A stretch of DNA of 28,191 nt from Eubacteriaceae bacterium (GCA_017613995.1 JAGACT010000008.1:1-28191); one strand, 5' to 3'; counted from the first letter of the stretch, positions 1 to 7,518 are shown. Numbers and translations: made by a program. The notes: generated by a model not told the origin, from the sequence alone.

Positions 1-38
1 CCCGCCGCCACTATTTTCGCAACGGTTCCCTTTTCCAT
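1..38 (-). CDS. Start of an unidentified gene, cut by the window edge
   Basis: On the minus strand, 13 bases beyond the ppiB stop codon, an ATG opens a frame that stays open to the edge, reading MEKGTVAKIVAA. An AGGG purine run about ten bases upstream is a plausible ribosome binding site, and codon choice (GCG, GTG, ACC) resembles the neighbours. The short gap suggests co-transcription with ppiB. Twelve codons are too few to name a family. The first six residues recall cold-shock proteins, but the following residues do not fit. Confidence 0.4.
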   Translation of the reverse strand, partial: MEKGTVAKIVAA

Positions 39-51
39 TTTATATCGCCCT

Positions 52-522
52 TCACTCTTCGGTGATGGATTCTATGATGACGCTCTCCCTGGGACGGTCT
101 CTGAAATCCGTGGGGACGGAGGCTATGCGGTCCACTTCCTCCATGCCCTCCACCACTCTGCCGAAGGCAGCGTACTGCCCGTCAAGATGGGGTGCGTCCT
201 GATGCATGATGAAAAACTGGCTCGACGCGCTGTTGGGGTCCGAGGAACGGGCCATGGAGATGACTCCCCTAACGTGCCGTATCGGATTGTCGAATCCGTT
301 TGCGGCGAACTCGCCCGTGATGTGCTTTCCGCTGCCTCCGGTGCCGTTTCCGAGGGGGCATCCCCCCTGGATCATGAAGCCGGAAATGATACGGTGGAAG
401 GTAAGGCCGTCGTAGAAGCCCTCCCTCACCAGGGACAGGAAATTGTCAACGGTGGCGGGAGCGGCGTCGCGGTCCAGTTCCAGACATATCCGTCCCCCGT
501 CTTTTATCTTTATAATTACCAT
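52..522 (-). CDS. ppiB: Cyclophilin-type peptidyl-prolyl cis-trans isomerase
   Basis: A cytosolic cyclophilin of 156 residues that catalyses cis-trans isomerisation of Xaa-Pro bonds during protein folding. The sequence shows the family motifs in order: TFHRIISGFMIQGG with the catalytic arginine, the glycine-rich GNGTGGSGKH segment typical of Gram-positive PpiB, SSQFFIM, and LDGQYAAFGRVVEGM. The frame is open upstream as far as 726, but the family start is at MVIIKIKDGG. The ATG at 520-522 has a GGAG ribosome binding site ten bases upstream, while the upstream extension is not cyclophilin-like and runs through a TATAAT element, so the shorter protein is chosen. There is no signal peptide. It is divergent from the lysine transporter and appears to be followed by another minus-strand gene. 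Confidence 0.93.
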   Translation of the reverse strand: MVIIKIKDGGRICLELDRDAAPATVDNFLSLVREGFYDGLTFHRIISGFMIQGGCPLGNGTGGSGKHITGEFAANGFDNPIRHVRGVISMARSSDPNSASSQFFIMHQDAPHLDGQYAAFGRVVEGMEEVDRIASVPTDFRDRPRESVIIESITEE

Positions 523-558
523 CTGTGTTGCTCCGAAAAGATGATGTTTTACGGCACA

Positions 559-564
559 ATTATA
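559..564 (-). promoter_or_regulatory. Possible -10 element for ppiB
   Basis: A TATAAT on the minus strand lies 37 bases upstream of the ppiB ATG. No good -35 sits 16-18 bases further upstream, though TGATATATAAT could act as an extended -10. It is offered only because it matches the consensus and is well placed. Confidence 0.3.
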
Positions 565-679
565 TATCAGCGCACCCGCAAACACCATTAAATACCGATT
601 AATTTTGAGTCTGAAATCACTCTTCCCGGTACTGTGTACCGAATTGTATACAAATTCGGATAAACTTGCTCCTGTTTTA

Positions 680-708
680 TTGACAATCGGTGGCGGATAT
701 ATTATCAT
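680..708 (+). promoter_or_regulatory. Sigma-A type promoter of the lysine riboswitch transcript
   Basis: A perfect TTGACA (680-685) is followed after 17 bases by TATCAT (703-708). This places the transcription start near 715, just before the first riboswitch helix at 724, which is where it needs to be for a leader riboswitch. Confidence 0.85.
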
Positions 709-723
709 ATGCCACATAGACAA

Positions 724-900
724 CAAAGACAGATAGAGGCGCGTTGATCATCAGTAGTCCCGTCCAGCCGCTCATACGGCAGCGAAGACGGATGCGAAAG
801 GGATCATCGCCGAAACATCCCCCGGTATGAGGCGGGGAATGTTGGTCATAAGCATAAGATGCTTATGACTGTCACAGAAATGTGGAGTGCTATCGTTTTG
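724..900 (+). promoter_or_regulatory. Lysine riboswitch (L-box) aptamer
   Basis: The leader matches the lysine riboswitch in conserved core and architecture. The 5' strand of P1 runs into GATAGAGGCGCG (732-743), then comes AGTA, then CGCCGAAAC in the middle junction. A stem at about 814-843 carries AACATCCCC against GGGGAATGTT. A perfect 11-bp hairpin lies at 845-869. The 3' signature is CTGTCACAGAAATGTGGAG followed by GCTATC, with CACA-GAAA-TGTG (873-884) forming a GNRA-capped helix. P1 pairs 732-736 with 890-894 and continues as 724-730 with 895-900. This class senses lysine. It sits directly ahead of an amino acid ABC importer, so lysine should shut down lysine uptake. Confidence 0.93.
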
Positions 901-950
901 CGGATCAGAAAGCATGTTTCCGGCAGGACGAAGCGCCTGCCGGTCTTTAA
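894..950 (+). terminator. Attenuator: terminator and competing antiterminator of the lysine riboswitch
   Basis: The terminator stem is CCGGCAGG (920-927) paired with CCTGCCGG (936-943), followed by TCTTT and a looser T-rich stretch. The competing antiterminator pairs 894-903 with 920-930: C894-G930, G895-C929, T896-A928, T897-G927, T898-G926, T899-A925, G900-C924, C901-G923, then a bulged G922 and two more pairs. The strand 894-900 is also the 3' side of aptamer P1, so the two folds exclude each other. Lysine binding would hold P1, leave the terminator free to form and switch transcription off. Pairings were worked out by eye. Confidence 0.75.
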
Positions 951-971
951 CTGTTAAGGGAGGAAAACAAA

Positions 972-1808
972 ATGAAAAAAATCTTGATCCTGATGCTTTG
1001 TGCGGTAATGACGTTCAGCCTCTGCGCCTGCGGAGGAGGATCAAACAGCGGAGGCGGCGGAGAACAGCAAAAGGCCGTCTTCAGAGTAGGCATGGAATGC
1101 GATTACGCACCCTTCAACTGGACTCAGACCAATGAGACCGAAAGAAGCGTGCCCATCACCAGCGGAGGATACGCCGACGGTTACGACGTCCAGATCGCAA
1201 AGCTCATCGCCGAGGGACTCGGCATGGAGCTCGAGATCGTCAAGATCGAATGGGACGGTCTCACCCTGGCTCTCCAGAGCGGAGAGATCGACGCCATCAT
1301 CGCGGGAATGAGCCCCACTGAGGAAAGAAAGCTCACCATCGACTTCACGGATCCCTACTATGAGAGCGAGCTGGTCATCGTGGTAAGAAAGGACGGACCC
1401 TATGTGAACGCCCAGAGCCTCGCTGATTTCGCCGGAGCGAAGATCACCGGACAGCTCAATACGTTCCACTACACCGTCATCGACCAGATCCCCGGAGTTG
1501 AAAAGGAAGTGGCCCTCGAGACCTTCCCCGCCATGATCGTCGCCCTGACTTCAGGCAAGATCGACGGATATATCTCGGAGCGTCCGGGAGCGGTCTCCGC
1601 CCAGGAAGCCAACCCCGATCTGACCTTCGTTGAATTCAGCGAAGGAAACGGATTCGTCGCCAGTCCAGAGGACGTTGCCGTGGCCGTGGGCCTTGTGAAG
1701 GGCAGCGATCTTACTGAAAAGATCAACGCCATCCTCGCCGGGATCGACAACGAGACAAGACAGACCATGATGGACGAGGCTGTCGCAAACCAGCCTCTGG
1801 GCAACTGA
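972..1808 (+). CDS. Amino acid ABC transporter substrate-binding lipoprotein, probably lysine
   Basis: The extracellular receptor of a polar amino acid importer, 278 residues. The N-terminus has a basic start, a hydrophobic stretch and a lipobox ending at Cys20 (L-C-A-C), followed by a Gly/Ser linker. The mature part is a family 3 solute-binding protein: FRVGMECDYAPFNW, GYDVQIAKLIAEGLG, the IIAGMSPTEERK segment, FTDPYYES, and a C-terminal lobe with GKIDGYISERPGA. An AAGGGAGG ribosome binding site precedes the ATG. The substrate cannot be read from the fold alone, but the lysine riboswitch upstream makes lysine (or a lysine-like basic amino acid) by far the best guess. The permease and ATPase follow directly. 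Confidence 0.9.
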   Translation: MKKILILMLCAVMTFSLCACGGGSNSGGGGEQQKAVFRVGMECDYAPFNWTQTNETERSVPITSGGYADGYDVQIAKLIAEGLGMELEIVKIEWDGLTLALQSGEIDAIIAGMSPTEERKLTIDFTDPYYESELVIVVRKDGPYVNAQSLADFAGAKITGQLNTFHYTVIDQIPGVEKEVALETFPAMIVALTSGKIDGYISERPGAVSAQEANPDLTFVEFSEGNGFVASPEDVAVAVGLVKGSDLTEKINAILAGIDNETRQTMMDEAVANQPLGN

Positions 1809-1846
1809 CAACCAGCTGGACAATCAACCTATCGGGAGTACATGAC

Positions 1847-2626
1847 ATGCCGCAGACTTTCTGGCAATGGGTGACATACATTATCCATGAATACAGCCCC
1901 CTGTTCGTGACGGGAGTAAAAAACACCATGATCATAGCCATCACGGGAACCGTTTTCGGTTTCCTGATCGGCATGGTGGTGGCGCTTATCAAGACCATAG
2001 AAACGGCAGCGACCGACCATTTCGCAAAGAAGTTCATCGTAAAGCTGATGCAGCTGGTGATGAACGTATACATAGAGGTGTTCAGAGGGACCCCCATGAT
2101 CGTTCAGGCCATGGTCATATACTACGGACTGTTTCAGAATATCGCCGTTGACAAGATAGCTGCGGCGATTTTCATCGTGTCCATCAACACCGGTTCCTAC
2201 ATGGCAGAGATCATCCGCGGCGGCATCATATCGGTGGATCCGGGCCAGAGAGAAGGAGCTCTTTCCATCGGGATGACCCATGCCCAGTGCATGCTCTACG
2301 TCATTTTTCCCCAGGCAACCCGGAACATCATGCCTTCCATAGGAAACGAATTCGTGGTCAACATAAAGGACAGTTCAGTGCTCAGCGTCATATCGGTGTT
2401 CGAGCTGTTCTTCGCCGGCAAGTCCGCCGCCGGGACCTATCTGAAGTACTTTGAGGTGTTCTTCATCATAGCGGCGATCTACTTCGTCCTGACCTTCACC
2501 GTCACGAGACTTCTCAGGCTCCTGGAAAAGAAGATGGACGGTCCGGATACCTACGTGATCGTGGGTTCCCAGTCCGACAGCCGCTCCACCATCAGAGTGA
2601 ACCTGGAGGCAAAAGGCAATGAGTGA
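1847..2626 (+). CDS. Polar amino acid ABC transporter permease
   Basis: An integral membrane subunit of 259 residues in the HisM/GlnP (HEQRo/PAAT) family. Several hydrophobic helices flank the signature EVFRGTPMIVQAMVIYYGLF. The conserved cytoplasmic loop AEIIRGGIISVDPGQREGALSIGM, which docks on the ATPase, is present, as is the typical VVNIKDSSVLSVISVFELF. GGGAG lies about nine bases before the start. It sits 38 bases after the receptor gene and overlaps the ATPase gene by eight bases, implying translational coupling. One permease gene suggests a homodimeric channel. The last ~30 residues are a hydrophilic tail that looks variable. Confidence 0.92.
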   Translation: MPQTFWQWVTYIIHEYSPLFVTGVKNTMIIAITGTVFGFLIGMVVALIKTIETAATDHFAKKFIVKLMQLVMNVYIEVFRGTPMIVQAMVIYYGLFQNIAVDKIAAAIFIVSINTGSYMAEIIRGGIISVDPGQREGALSIGMTHAQCMLYVIFPQATRNIMPSIGNEFVVNIKDSSVLSVISVFELFFAGKSAAGTYLKYFEVFFIIAAIYFVLTFTVTRLLRLLEKKMDGPDTYVIVGSQSDSRSTIRVNLEAKGNE

Positions 2627-3359
2627 GAACGTTCTTAGGATCGAAAACCTGAAAAAAAGCTTCGGTGAAAACGAAGTGCTGCATAACATCAGCTTTGACG
2701 TGGACAAGGGACAGATCATTTCCATCATAGGCAGCTCCGGTTCAGGAAAGAGCACCATGCTCAGATGCATCAACCTTCTGGAGACACCGACCCAGGGCCG
2801 CATCCTTTACAAGGGAGTGGACGTCCAGTCCGGAAAGATACCCCTTTCCCGCTACCGCTGCGACGTGGGGATGGTGTTCCAGTCCTTCAATCTGTTTAAC
2901 AACTACACCGTACTGGAAAACTGCGTGCTGGGCCAGATGAAGGTGCTCAAAAAGAGCCGTGAGGAAGCAGAGGAAACCGCCAGGAAATATCTGACCAGCG
3001 TGGGGATGCTGGAATACCTCAACGCGAAGCCCCGCCAGATCAGCGGAGGACAGAAGCAAAGGGTCGCCATTGCAAGGGCCCTTTCCATGGACCCGGAGGT
3101 GCTGCTGTTCGACGAACCCACCAGCGCCCTGGATCCCGAGATGGTGGGAGAAGTGCTGGAAGTCATGAGGGACCTTTCCACCACGGGCCTTACGATGCTG
3201 GTGGTGACCCATGAGATGGGGTTCGCCCGCCACGTATCCAACAGGGTGATGTTCCTGGAAAAGGGAGTCATCGCAGAGGACGGACCTCCCGAGGAGATCT
3301 TCGAGAATCCGAAAAATCCCCGTACCAGGGAGTTCCTCTCCAGGGTACTCAACGCATGA
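2619..3359 (+). CDS. Polar amino acid ABC transporter ATP-binding protein
   Basis: The cytoplasmic ATPase of the importer, 246 residues, the normal family length. Walker A is GSSGSGKST (residues 38-46), the Q-loop is at Gln88 in GMVFQSFNLF, the ABC signature is ISGGQ (141-145), Walker B is VLLFDEP (161-167), and the switch histidine is in VVTHEMGFA. It belongs to the GlnQ/HisP group. The gene overlaps the permease gene by eight bases and ends the operon just before a strong terminator. Together the three genes form a complete importer, inferred from the riboswitch to be specific for lysine. Confidence 0.94.
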   Translation: MSENVLRIENLKKSFGENEVLHNISFDVDKGQIISIIGSSGSGKSTMLRCINLLETPTQGRILYKGVDVQSGKIPLSRYRCDVGMVFQSFNLFNNYTVLENCVLGQMKVLKKSREEAEETARKYLTSVGMLEYLNAKPRQISGGQKQRVAIARALSMDPEVLLFDEPTSALDPEMVGEVLEVMRDLSTTGLTMLVVTHEMGFARHVSNRVMFLEKGVIAEDGPPEEIFENPKNPRTREFLSRVLNA

Positions 3360-3368
3360 CAAAAAGGG

Positions 3369-3400
3369 AAAAGGCATGACCTGAGGGTCATGCCTTTTTT
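3369..3400. terminator. Bidirectional intrinsic terminator between the ABC operon and spoVG
   Basis: A perfect nine-base-pair stem, GGCATGACC (3373-3381) with GGTCATGCC (3386-3394), has a TGAG loop, six T on the right and A-rich sequence on the left. It can therefore end transcription from both converging units. Confidence 0.93.
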
Positions 3401-3435
3401 GATCATGCAACTGGCTTGCGGACACGGTATGTCCG

Positions 3436-3714
3436 TTATTCCTCCGAAGCTTCTTCTTCGGCAAGTTTCTGCTCATAGGCTTCAAGGATGAGCTCCTGGA
3501 TCATCAGGCGTGTCTCCTTGTTGATGGGATGGGCTATATCCTTGTACTCCCCTGTAGGAAGCTTTTTGCTGGGCATTGCGATGAAAAGACCGTTCTCACC
3601 GTCAAGCACTTTGATCTCATGAACCACGAACTGGTTGTCAAAGGTAACGGAGACTCTTGCCTTCATCTTGCCCTCGTCAAAAACCTGACGAACGCGAATG
3701 TCTGTAACCTGCAT
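3436..3714 (-). CDS. spoVG: Septation regulator SpoVG
   Basis: A small cytosolic nucleic-acid-binding regulator of 92 residues. The family is recognised from MQVTDIRVRQVFDEGKMKA, FDNQFVVHEIKVLDG, GLFIAMPSKK and GEYKDIAHPINKETR. In Bacillus SpoVG affects septation and sporulation. In non-sporulating relatives it is a broad DNA/RNA-binding regulator, so its presence does not prove sporulation. The frame extends upstream to 3783, but the ATG at 3712-3714 begins the conserved protein and has a GGGGAGG ribosome binding site nine bases away. The C-terminus is acidic. It is a single gene, divergent from murC and convergent with the ABC operon. Confidence 0.95.
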   Translation of the reverse strand: MQVTDIRVRQVFDEGKMKARVSVTFDNQFVVHEIKVLDGENGLFIAMPSKKLPTGEYKDIAHPINKETRLMIQELILEAYEQKLAEEEASEE

Positions 3715-3742
3715 AATGATACCTCCCCGAAATGTTAACTTT

Positions 3743-3771
3743 ATTATATCGTAATTTGTCTGTTTTGATGA
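3743..3771 (-). promoter_or_regulatory. Possible promoter of spoVG
   Basis: A perfect TATAAT (3743-3748 on the plus strand, read in reverse) lies 28 bases before the spoVG start. The -35 at 17 bases spacing (TCATCA) is poor. No match to the Bacillus sigma-H pattern used by spoVG there was seen. Confidence 0.4.
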
Positions 3772-3921
3772 TATTTTACGCATTTATTTTTATCTCGGTG
3801 AATCAAAATGTTTAGCCGATTAAATCATGGGGCTGTCGGAACCCGAACAATACCTGACATAAAATAATAATACAAAAGCATCTTACAAATTTTCACAGTA
3901 ACGCAAAACTGCCCTGCCGTA

Positions 3922-3950
3922 TTGATTCCGGAGGGCAATGATGCTACAAT
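3922..3950 (+). promoter_or_regulatory. Promoter of murC
   Basis: TTGATT (3922-3927) and TACAAT (3945-3950) are separated by 17 bases, placing the start of transcription about 23 bases before the murC ATG. The rest of the spoVG-murC gap is AT-rich and shows no other structure. Confidence 0.75.
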
Positions 3951-3979
3951 ATCTAAGTAAAAATCAATGAGGTTACGTT

Positions 3980-5389
3980 ATGGAACTGAATCAGACCAAG
4001 AACCTGGATAACATTAAAAAGATCTATTTCGTCGGCATAGGAGGCACCAGCATGAGCGGACTGGCCTCCATTTCCCTGAGCAACGGATTCGAGGTGGAAG
4101 GCTCCGACATGAGGCCCTGCACCTACACGGACAAGCTTGAAGCCAAGAACGTGAAGATCCACTACGGACACAGCGCCGACAATGTCCCCAGGGACGCTGA
4201 CCTTCTGGTATACTCCGCGGCGATCCACCTGGACAACATAGAGATAGTCACGGCGGACAGCTACGGCATCCCCATCATTGAGCGCTCCTACTTCCTGGGA
4301 CTGCTCTCAAAGCTTTACGCGGACACCATAGCCATCAGCGGCACCCACGGAAAGACCACAACGTCGTCCCTTACCGCGCTGATGCTCCTCAACGCCGGAA
4401 TGGATCCCTCCATTTCCGTCGGAGGCACCATCAAGCAGATCGACGGCAACGCCAGGGTGGGACGCAGCGAACATTTCGTCATCGAAGCCTGCGAATTCGT
4501 GGACAGCTTCCTGCACACCCAGCACAAGATAGGAGTCATCCTCAACATCGACAGGGATCACCTGGATTACTTCACCGGAGGGATCGACCAGATCACGGAA
4601 TCCTTCTCCAAGTTCGCCAGCATCCTTCCCGAAGACGGTTTCCTGGCGGCCAACGGCGATGACGAGCATGTAAGAAAGATCCTTCCCCACATCAACACCC
4701 ACATCGAGACCTTCGGACTGGGAGAGGATAATTACTGGAGAGCCGAGAACATAGTCTACGACGAAGTGGGCAAGCCCTCCTTCGACGTTCTGATGGATCA
4801 GCAGTATTTCGGAAGATTCACCCTGAACATCCCGGGACAGCACAATGTCATGAATTCCCTGGCGGTCATAGCCGTGGGACACCATCTGGGCATCAACAAC
4901 AGCGTCATCCAGAGGACCTTCAACGAGTTCAACGGAGCCAAGAGACGTTTCGAGTTCAGAGGCGAGGAAAAGGGCATCAAGGTATTCGAAGACTACGCCC
5001 ATCATCCCGAGGAGCTGAGGGTCACCATCGCGGCATGCAAGAACTACCGCCACAACAAGCTCTGGGTGGTGTTCCAGCCCCATACCTACTCCAGGACCTT
5101 CCTTCTGTTCAACGAATTCGTGGACGCCTTCAAGGAGGCCGACGAAGTGGTCCTCAACGACATCTATTCCGACAGGGAGGACAACGACTGGGACATCTAC
5201 TCCGAGGACATAGCGAGAGCCGTGGTATCGAAGTACGGCATCCCCGCCAGGGTCATCAGCGCCTTCGAGGACATCGTAGCATACATCAAGGACAATGCCT
5301 CCGAAGGAGATCTGGTACTGGTGGCTGGCAGCCAGTCCATCAACAAGGTGGCTGCCGACCTGATCACCGCGCTGAAGGAAGAAGCATAA
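3980..5389 (+). CDS. murC: UDP-N-acetylmuramate--L-alanine ligase
   Basis: A cytosolic Mur ligase of 469 residues that adds L-alanine to UDP-N-acetylmuramate using ATP, the first step in building the peptidoglycan stem peptide. The N-terminal Rossmann motif GIGGTSMSG is at residues 19-27, the ATP-binding GTHGKTTT at 121-128, the central EACEFVDSF and LNIDRDHLDYF segments follow, and the C-terminal domain carries FEDYAHHPEE and FQPHTYSRT. DYAHHP and the N-terminal motif favour MurC over MurD, MurE or MurF. The ATG has GAGG about eight bases upstream. It appears to be transcribed alone from its own promoter, converging on plsY, and not inside a dcw cell-division cluster. Confidence 0.95.
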   Translation: MELNQTKNLDNIKKIYFVGIGGTSMSGLASISLSNGFEVEGSDMRPCTYTDKLEAKNVKIHYGHSADNVPRDADLLVYSAAIHLDNIEIVTADSYGIPIIERSYFLGLLSKLYADTIAISGTHGKTTTSSLTALMLLNAGMDPSISVGGTIKQIDGNARVGRSEHFVIEACEFVDSFLHTQHKIGVILNIDRDHLDYFTGGIDQITESFSKFASILPEDGFLAANGDDEHVRKILPHINTHIETFGLGEDNYWRAENIVYDEVGKPSFDVLMDQQYFGRFTLNIPGQHNVMNSLAVIAVGHHLGINNSVIQRTFNEFNGAKRRFEFRGEEKGIKVFEDYAHHPEELRVTIAACKNYRHNKLWVVFQPHTYSRTFLLFNEFVDAFKEADEVVLNDIYSDREDNDWDIYSEDIARAVVSKYGIPARVISAFEDIVAYIKDNASEGDLVLVAGSQSINKVAADLITALKEEA

Positions 5390-5398
5390 TCAAGAAAA

Positions 5399-5430
5399 AA
5401 TGATCCCGGGATATAAGTCCCGGGATCATT
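5399..5430 (-). terminator. Terminator of plsY, also between plsY and murC
   Basis: A perfect 13-bp stem (5399-5411 with 5418-5430) has a six-base loop. Read on the minus strand it is followed by TTTTTT, so it is a strong terminator for plsY. On the plus strand it is followed by GTCATCC, so termination of murC here would be weaker. Confidence 0.88.
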
Positions 5431-5451
5431 GTCATCCGGACAGGCGGACGC

Positions 5452-6072
5452 TCACGCGTCCTTTTTTTTGTACATGCTGGAAAGGGTCGTTTCCGTCTTG
5501 TTCCAGATCCTCTTGTAGTTCTTCCTGTGCTTGATCAGGATCATGAAGGCGACCACCAGGGCCACGGCGGACTCGAAGCTCATAAGACCGTATGTATTGA
5601 CGGTGTAGTATGCAAAACATATGACGAAGGTGACGGTGCCCATGACTATGTAGTCGGTGATAAGGGACACCGCTATGAACAGGGCGGACACTCCCAGCGT
5701 CAGGAAGAAGTTGACTCCCCCGAAGAAGCCGATCACCGTGGCCAGGCCCTTTCCTCCCCTGAAGCCCAGGTAGAAGGGATACATATGGCCGATGATGGCG
5801 AAGAATCCGCCGAGATAGGCGGCATGGCTGCCGGAGGCGATGACGTGGGAAGCCAGGACCACGGCGAGCAGTCCCTTGAAGATGTCGATGGCGCCGGTTA
5901 TGATGCCGTACTTCCAGCCCAGTACGATGGTGGCATTCGACGCACCCGTATTGTTGCTGCCGTGTTCTCTGATGTCGATATTCTTGATGCGCCGGGCAAA
6001 CAGATATGACGGATGTATGCATCCGAGAAGATATCCTGTTATGGCGACGGTGATCATCTGCAGCGGGGTCAT
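5452..6072 (-). CDS. plsY: Acyl-phosphate:glycerol-3-phosphate acyltransferase PlsY
   Basis: An integral membrane enzyme of 206 residues that transfers an acyl chain from acyl-phosphate to glycerol-3-phosphate, making lysophosphatidate for phospholipid synthesis. It has about five to seven hydrophobic segments and three family motifs: GSNNTGASN (38-46), GHMYPFYLGFRGGKGLAT (95-112) and HRKNYKRI near the C-terminus. Motif 1 differs slightly from the common GSGNxGATN, but the invariant Gly, Ser, Asn and Ala are kept. The ATG is preceded by GGAGG. The gene is monocistronic, with a good promoter and terminator, divergent from the MFS gene. A lysine-rich tail ends the protein. Confidence 0.94.
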   Translation of the reverse strand: MTPLQMITVAITGYLLGCIHPSYLFARRIKNIDIREHGSNNTGASNATIVLGWKYGIITGAIDIFKGLLAVVLASHVIASGSHAAYLGGFFAIIGHMYPFYLGFRGGKGLATVIGFFGGVNFFLTLGVSALFIAVSLITDYIVMGTVTFVICFAYYTVNTYGLMSFESAVALVVAFMILIKHRKNYKRIWNKTETTLSSMYKKKDA

Positions 6073-6108
6073 GGAGTTCCTCCGTAAAAATATAGTCCAC
6101 TCGGGCAG

Positions 6109-6137
6109 ATTATATAATTTTTCTTCGGTGTTTTCAA
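6109..6137 (-). promoter_or_regulatory. Promoter of plsY
   Basis: On the minus strand TTGAAA (6132-6137) and TATAAT (6109-6114) are 17 bases apart. Transcription would start about 30 bases before the plsY ATG. Confidence 0.8.
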
Positions 6138-6160
6138 GCTAAAACATCCCCCGGCTCCGG

Positions 6161-6189
6161 TTGACAACCATTAATGCTTATCGTAAAAT
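6161..6189 (+). promoter_or_regulatory. Promoter of the MFS / GDPD / rhomboid gene group
   Basis: TTGACA (6161-6166), a 17-base spacer and TAAAAT (6184-6189) form a near-consensus promoter 31 bases before the MFS ATG. It is divergent from the plsY promoter, with only 23 bases between the two -35 elements, so the two may influence each other. Confidence 0.82.
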
Positions 6190-6219
6190 ACTATCAGAAC
6201 ATACTGCAGGAGAAAACCA

Positions 6220-7503
6220 ATGCTCAAACTCAACACAAAAAGAACGATCCTCGTGGGATTCGCGTTTCTTTCGATCTGCTCCTTCTGGCAGCTTTACGAC
6301 AGCGTGATCCCGCTGATCCTTAAAAATACCTTCCATATCGGAGATACCCTGTCGGGAGGGATCATGGCCATAGACAACGTGCTGGCCCTGTTCATGCTTC
6401 CGCTGTTCGGGAGCCTCTCCGATAAGACATCAACCAGGATAGGCAAGAGGATGCCGTACATAATATGCGGCACTGCGGCGGCAGTCGTTTTCATGAACCT
6501 TATGGCGATCGCCGACACCAAGGTCAACCTCATCATGTTCATGGTATTCCTGGGGCTTACCCTTATCTCCATGGCCACATACCGCTCCCCCGCGGTGGCC
6601 CTGATGAGCGACGTGACCCACAAGCAGCTGCGCTCGAAAGCCAACGCCATCATCAACCTGATGGGCACGGTGGGAGCCATACTCTCCCTGGTGCTTATAA
6701 AGGTGGGCATGCCCTCCTCCGGCAGGGTCAATTATTCCATCCTGTTCGGCGCGGTCTCCGCCATCATGGTAACGGCCGTGGCCATACTTTTCATCACCAT
6801 CAGGGAAAACGCCCTGGTGGCGGAAAGGGAGGAACTGGAGAGGCGGTTCCCCACTGTGGACGACATGGAGCAGGAGAGCGGCAACGCCGCTCTTTCGAAG
6901 GAGATCAAAAAGAGCCTTATCGGGATCCTGCTGTGCATCTTCTTTTTCTTCATGGCGTACAACGCCGTTACCACCGCATTCTCCAAGTACGCCCAGGGCT
7001 ATCTGGGCCTGGCGGGAGGGAACTTCGCCGGAGTCATGATGATAGCCACCGTGGTGGCCACCCTGTCCTATGTGCCCATCGGCATGGTGACCTCAAAGAT
7101 AGGCAGAAAGAAAGCGGTGCTGGGAGGCATACTGATCATGGCGGGTTCCTTCGCCGCAGCGGCATGCATCAAAACCTACAGCGACGTCTTCAAGATCATA
7201 CTGTCCCTGATGGGAATGGGATACGCATCCATCATAGTGAACACCCTTCCCATGGTGGTGGAGATGTCAAAGGGCTCCGACATTGGAAAGTATACCGGCA
7301 TCTACTATACGTTCTCCATGTCCGCCCAGATAATCACCCCGGTGCTCTCCGGAGCCCTTCTTGAATATGTCGGCTACTTCACCCTCTTCCCCTACGCGGT
7401 GGTATGCCTTGTGGTTTCCTTCATCGCCATGCTCGGCGTAAAGCACGGAGATTCCGCCGTGGTCGAAAAGAAGGGGCTGGAAGCATTCGATGTCGATGAC
7501 TGA
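6220..7503 (+). CDS. MFS transporter, SLC45/sugar-cation symporter-like
   Basis: An inner-membrane permease of 427 residues with roughly twelve hydrophobic helices and a charged central loop at about residues 195-230. The cytoplasmic motif GSLSDKTSTRIGKRMPYI between helices 2 and 3 resembles the SLC45 and GPH-type sugar transporters (SDRxxxRxGRRRPFI). The second-half counterpart is GMVTSKIGRKKAVLGG. The substrate cannot be read from sequence; a sugar or glycoside is the family expectation. GGAG precedes the ATG. It is the first gene of a likely operon, with a phosphodiesterase starting 15 bases after its stop. Confidence 0.85.
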   Translation: MLKLNTKRTILVGFAFLSICSFWQLYDSVIPLILKNTFHIGDTLSGGIMAIDNVLALFMLPLFGSLSDKTSTRIGKRMPYIICGTAAAVVFMNLMAIADTKVNLIMFMVFLGLTLISMATYRSPAVALMSDVTHKQLRSKANAIINLMGTVGAILSLVLIKVGMPSSGRVNYSILFGAVSAIMVTAVAILFITIRENALVAEREELERRFPTVDDMEQESGNAALSKEIKKSLIGILLCIFFFFMAYNAVTTAFSKYAQGYLGLAGGNFAGVMMIATVVATLSYVPIGMVTSKIGRKKAVLGGILIMAGSFAAAACIKTYSDVFKIILSLMGMGYASIIVNTLPMVVEMSKGSDIGKYTGIYYTFSMSAQIITPVLSGALLEYVGYFTLFPYAVVCLVVSFIAMLGVKHGDSAVVEKKGLEAFDVDD

Positions 7504-7518
7504 GGAGATGAGTAAATC

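Noticed and set aside
1..38. Cold-shock protein start
   Set aside because: MEKGTV fits, but the next residues AKIVAA do not match the KWFN segment of that family.
523..726. N-terminal extension of the cyclophilin (68 extra residues)
   Set aside because: It is not cyclophilin-like, contains the presumed -10 element, and the internal ATG has a good GGAG site.
724..900. T-box or other amino-acid leader instead of a lysine riboswitch
   Set aside because: No TGGNACCGCG antiterminator bulge is present, while the L-box core and 3' signature are.
3715..3783. Upstream start for SpoVG
   Set aside because: The extension covers the TATAAT element and lacks a ribosome binding site, whereas the internal ATG has GGGGAGG and the family N-terminus.
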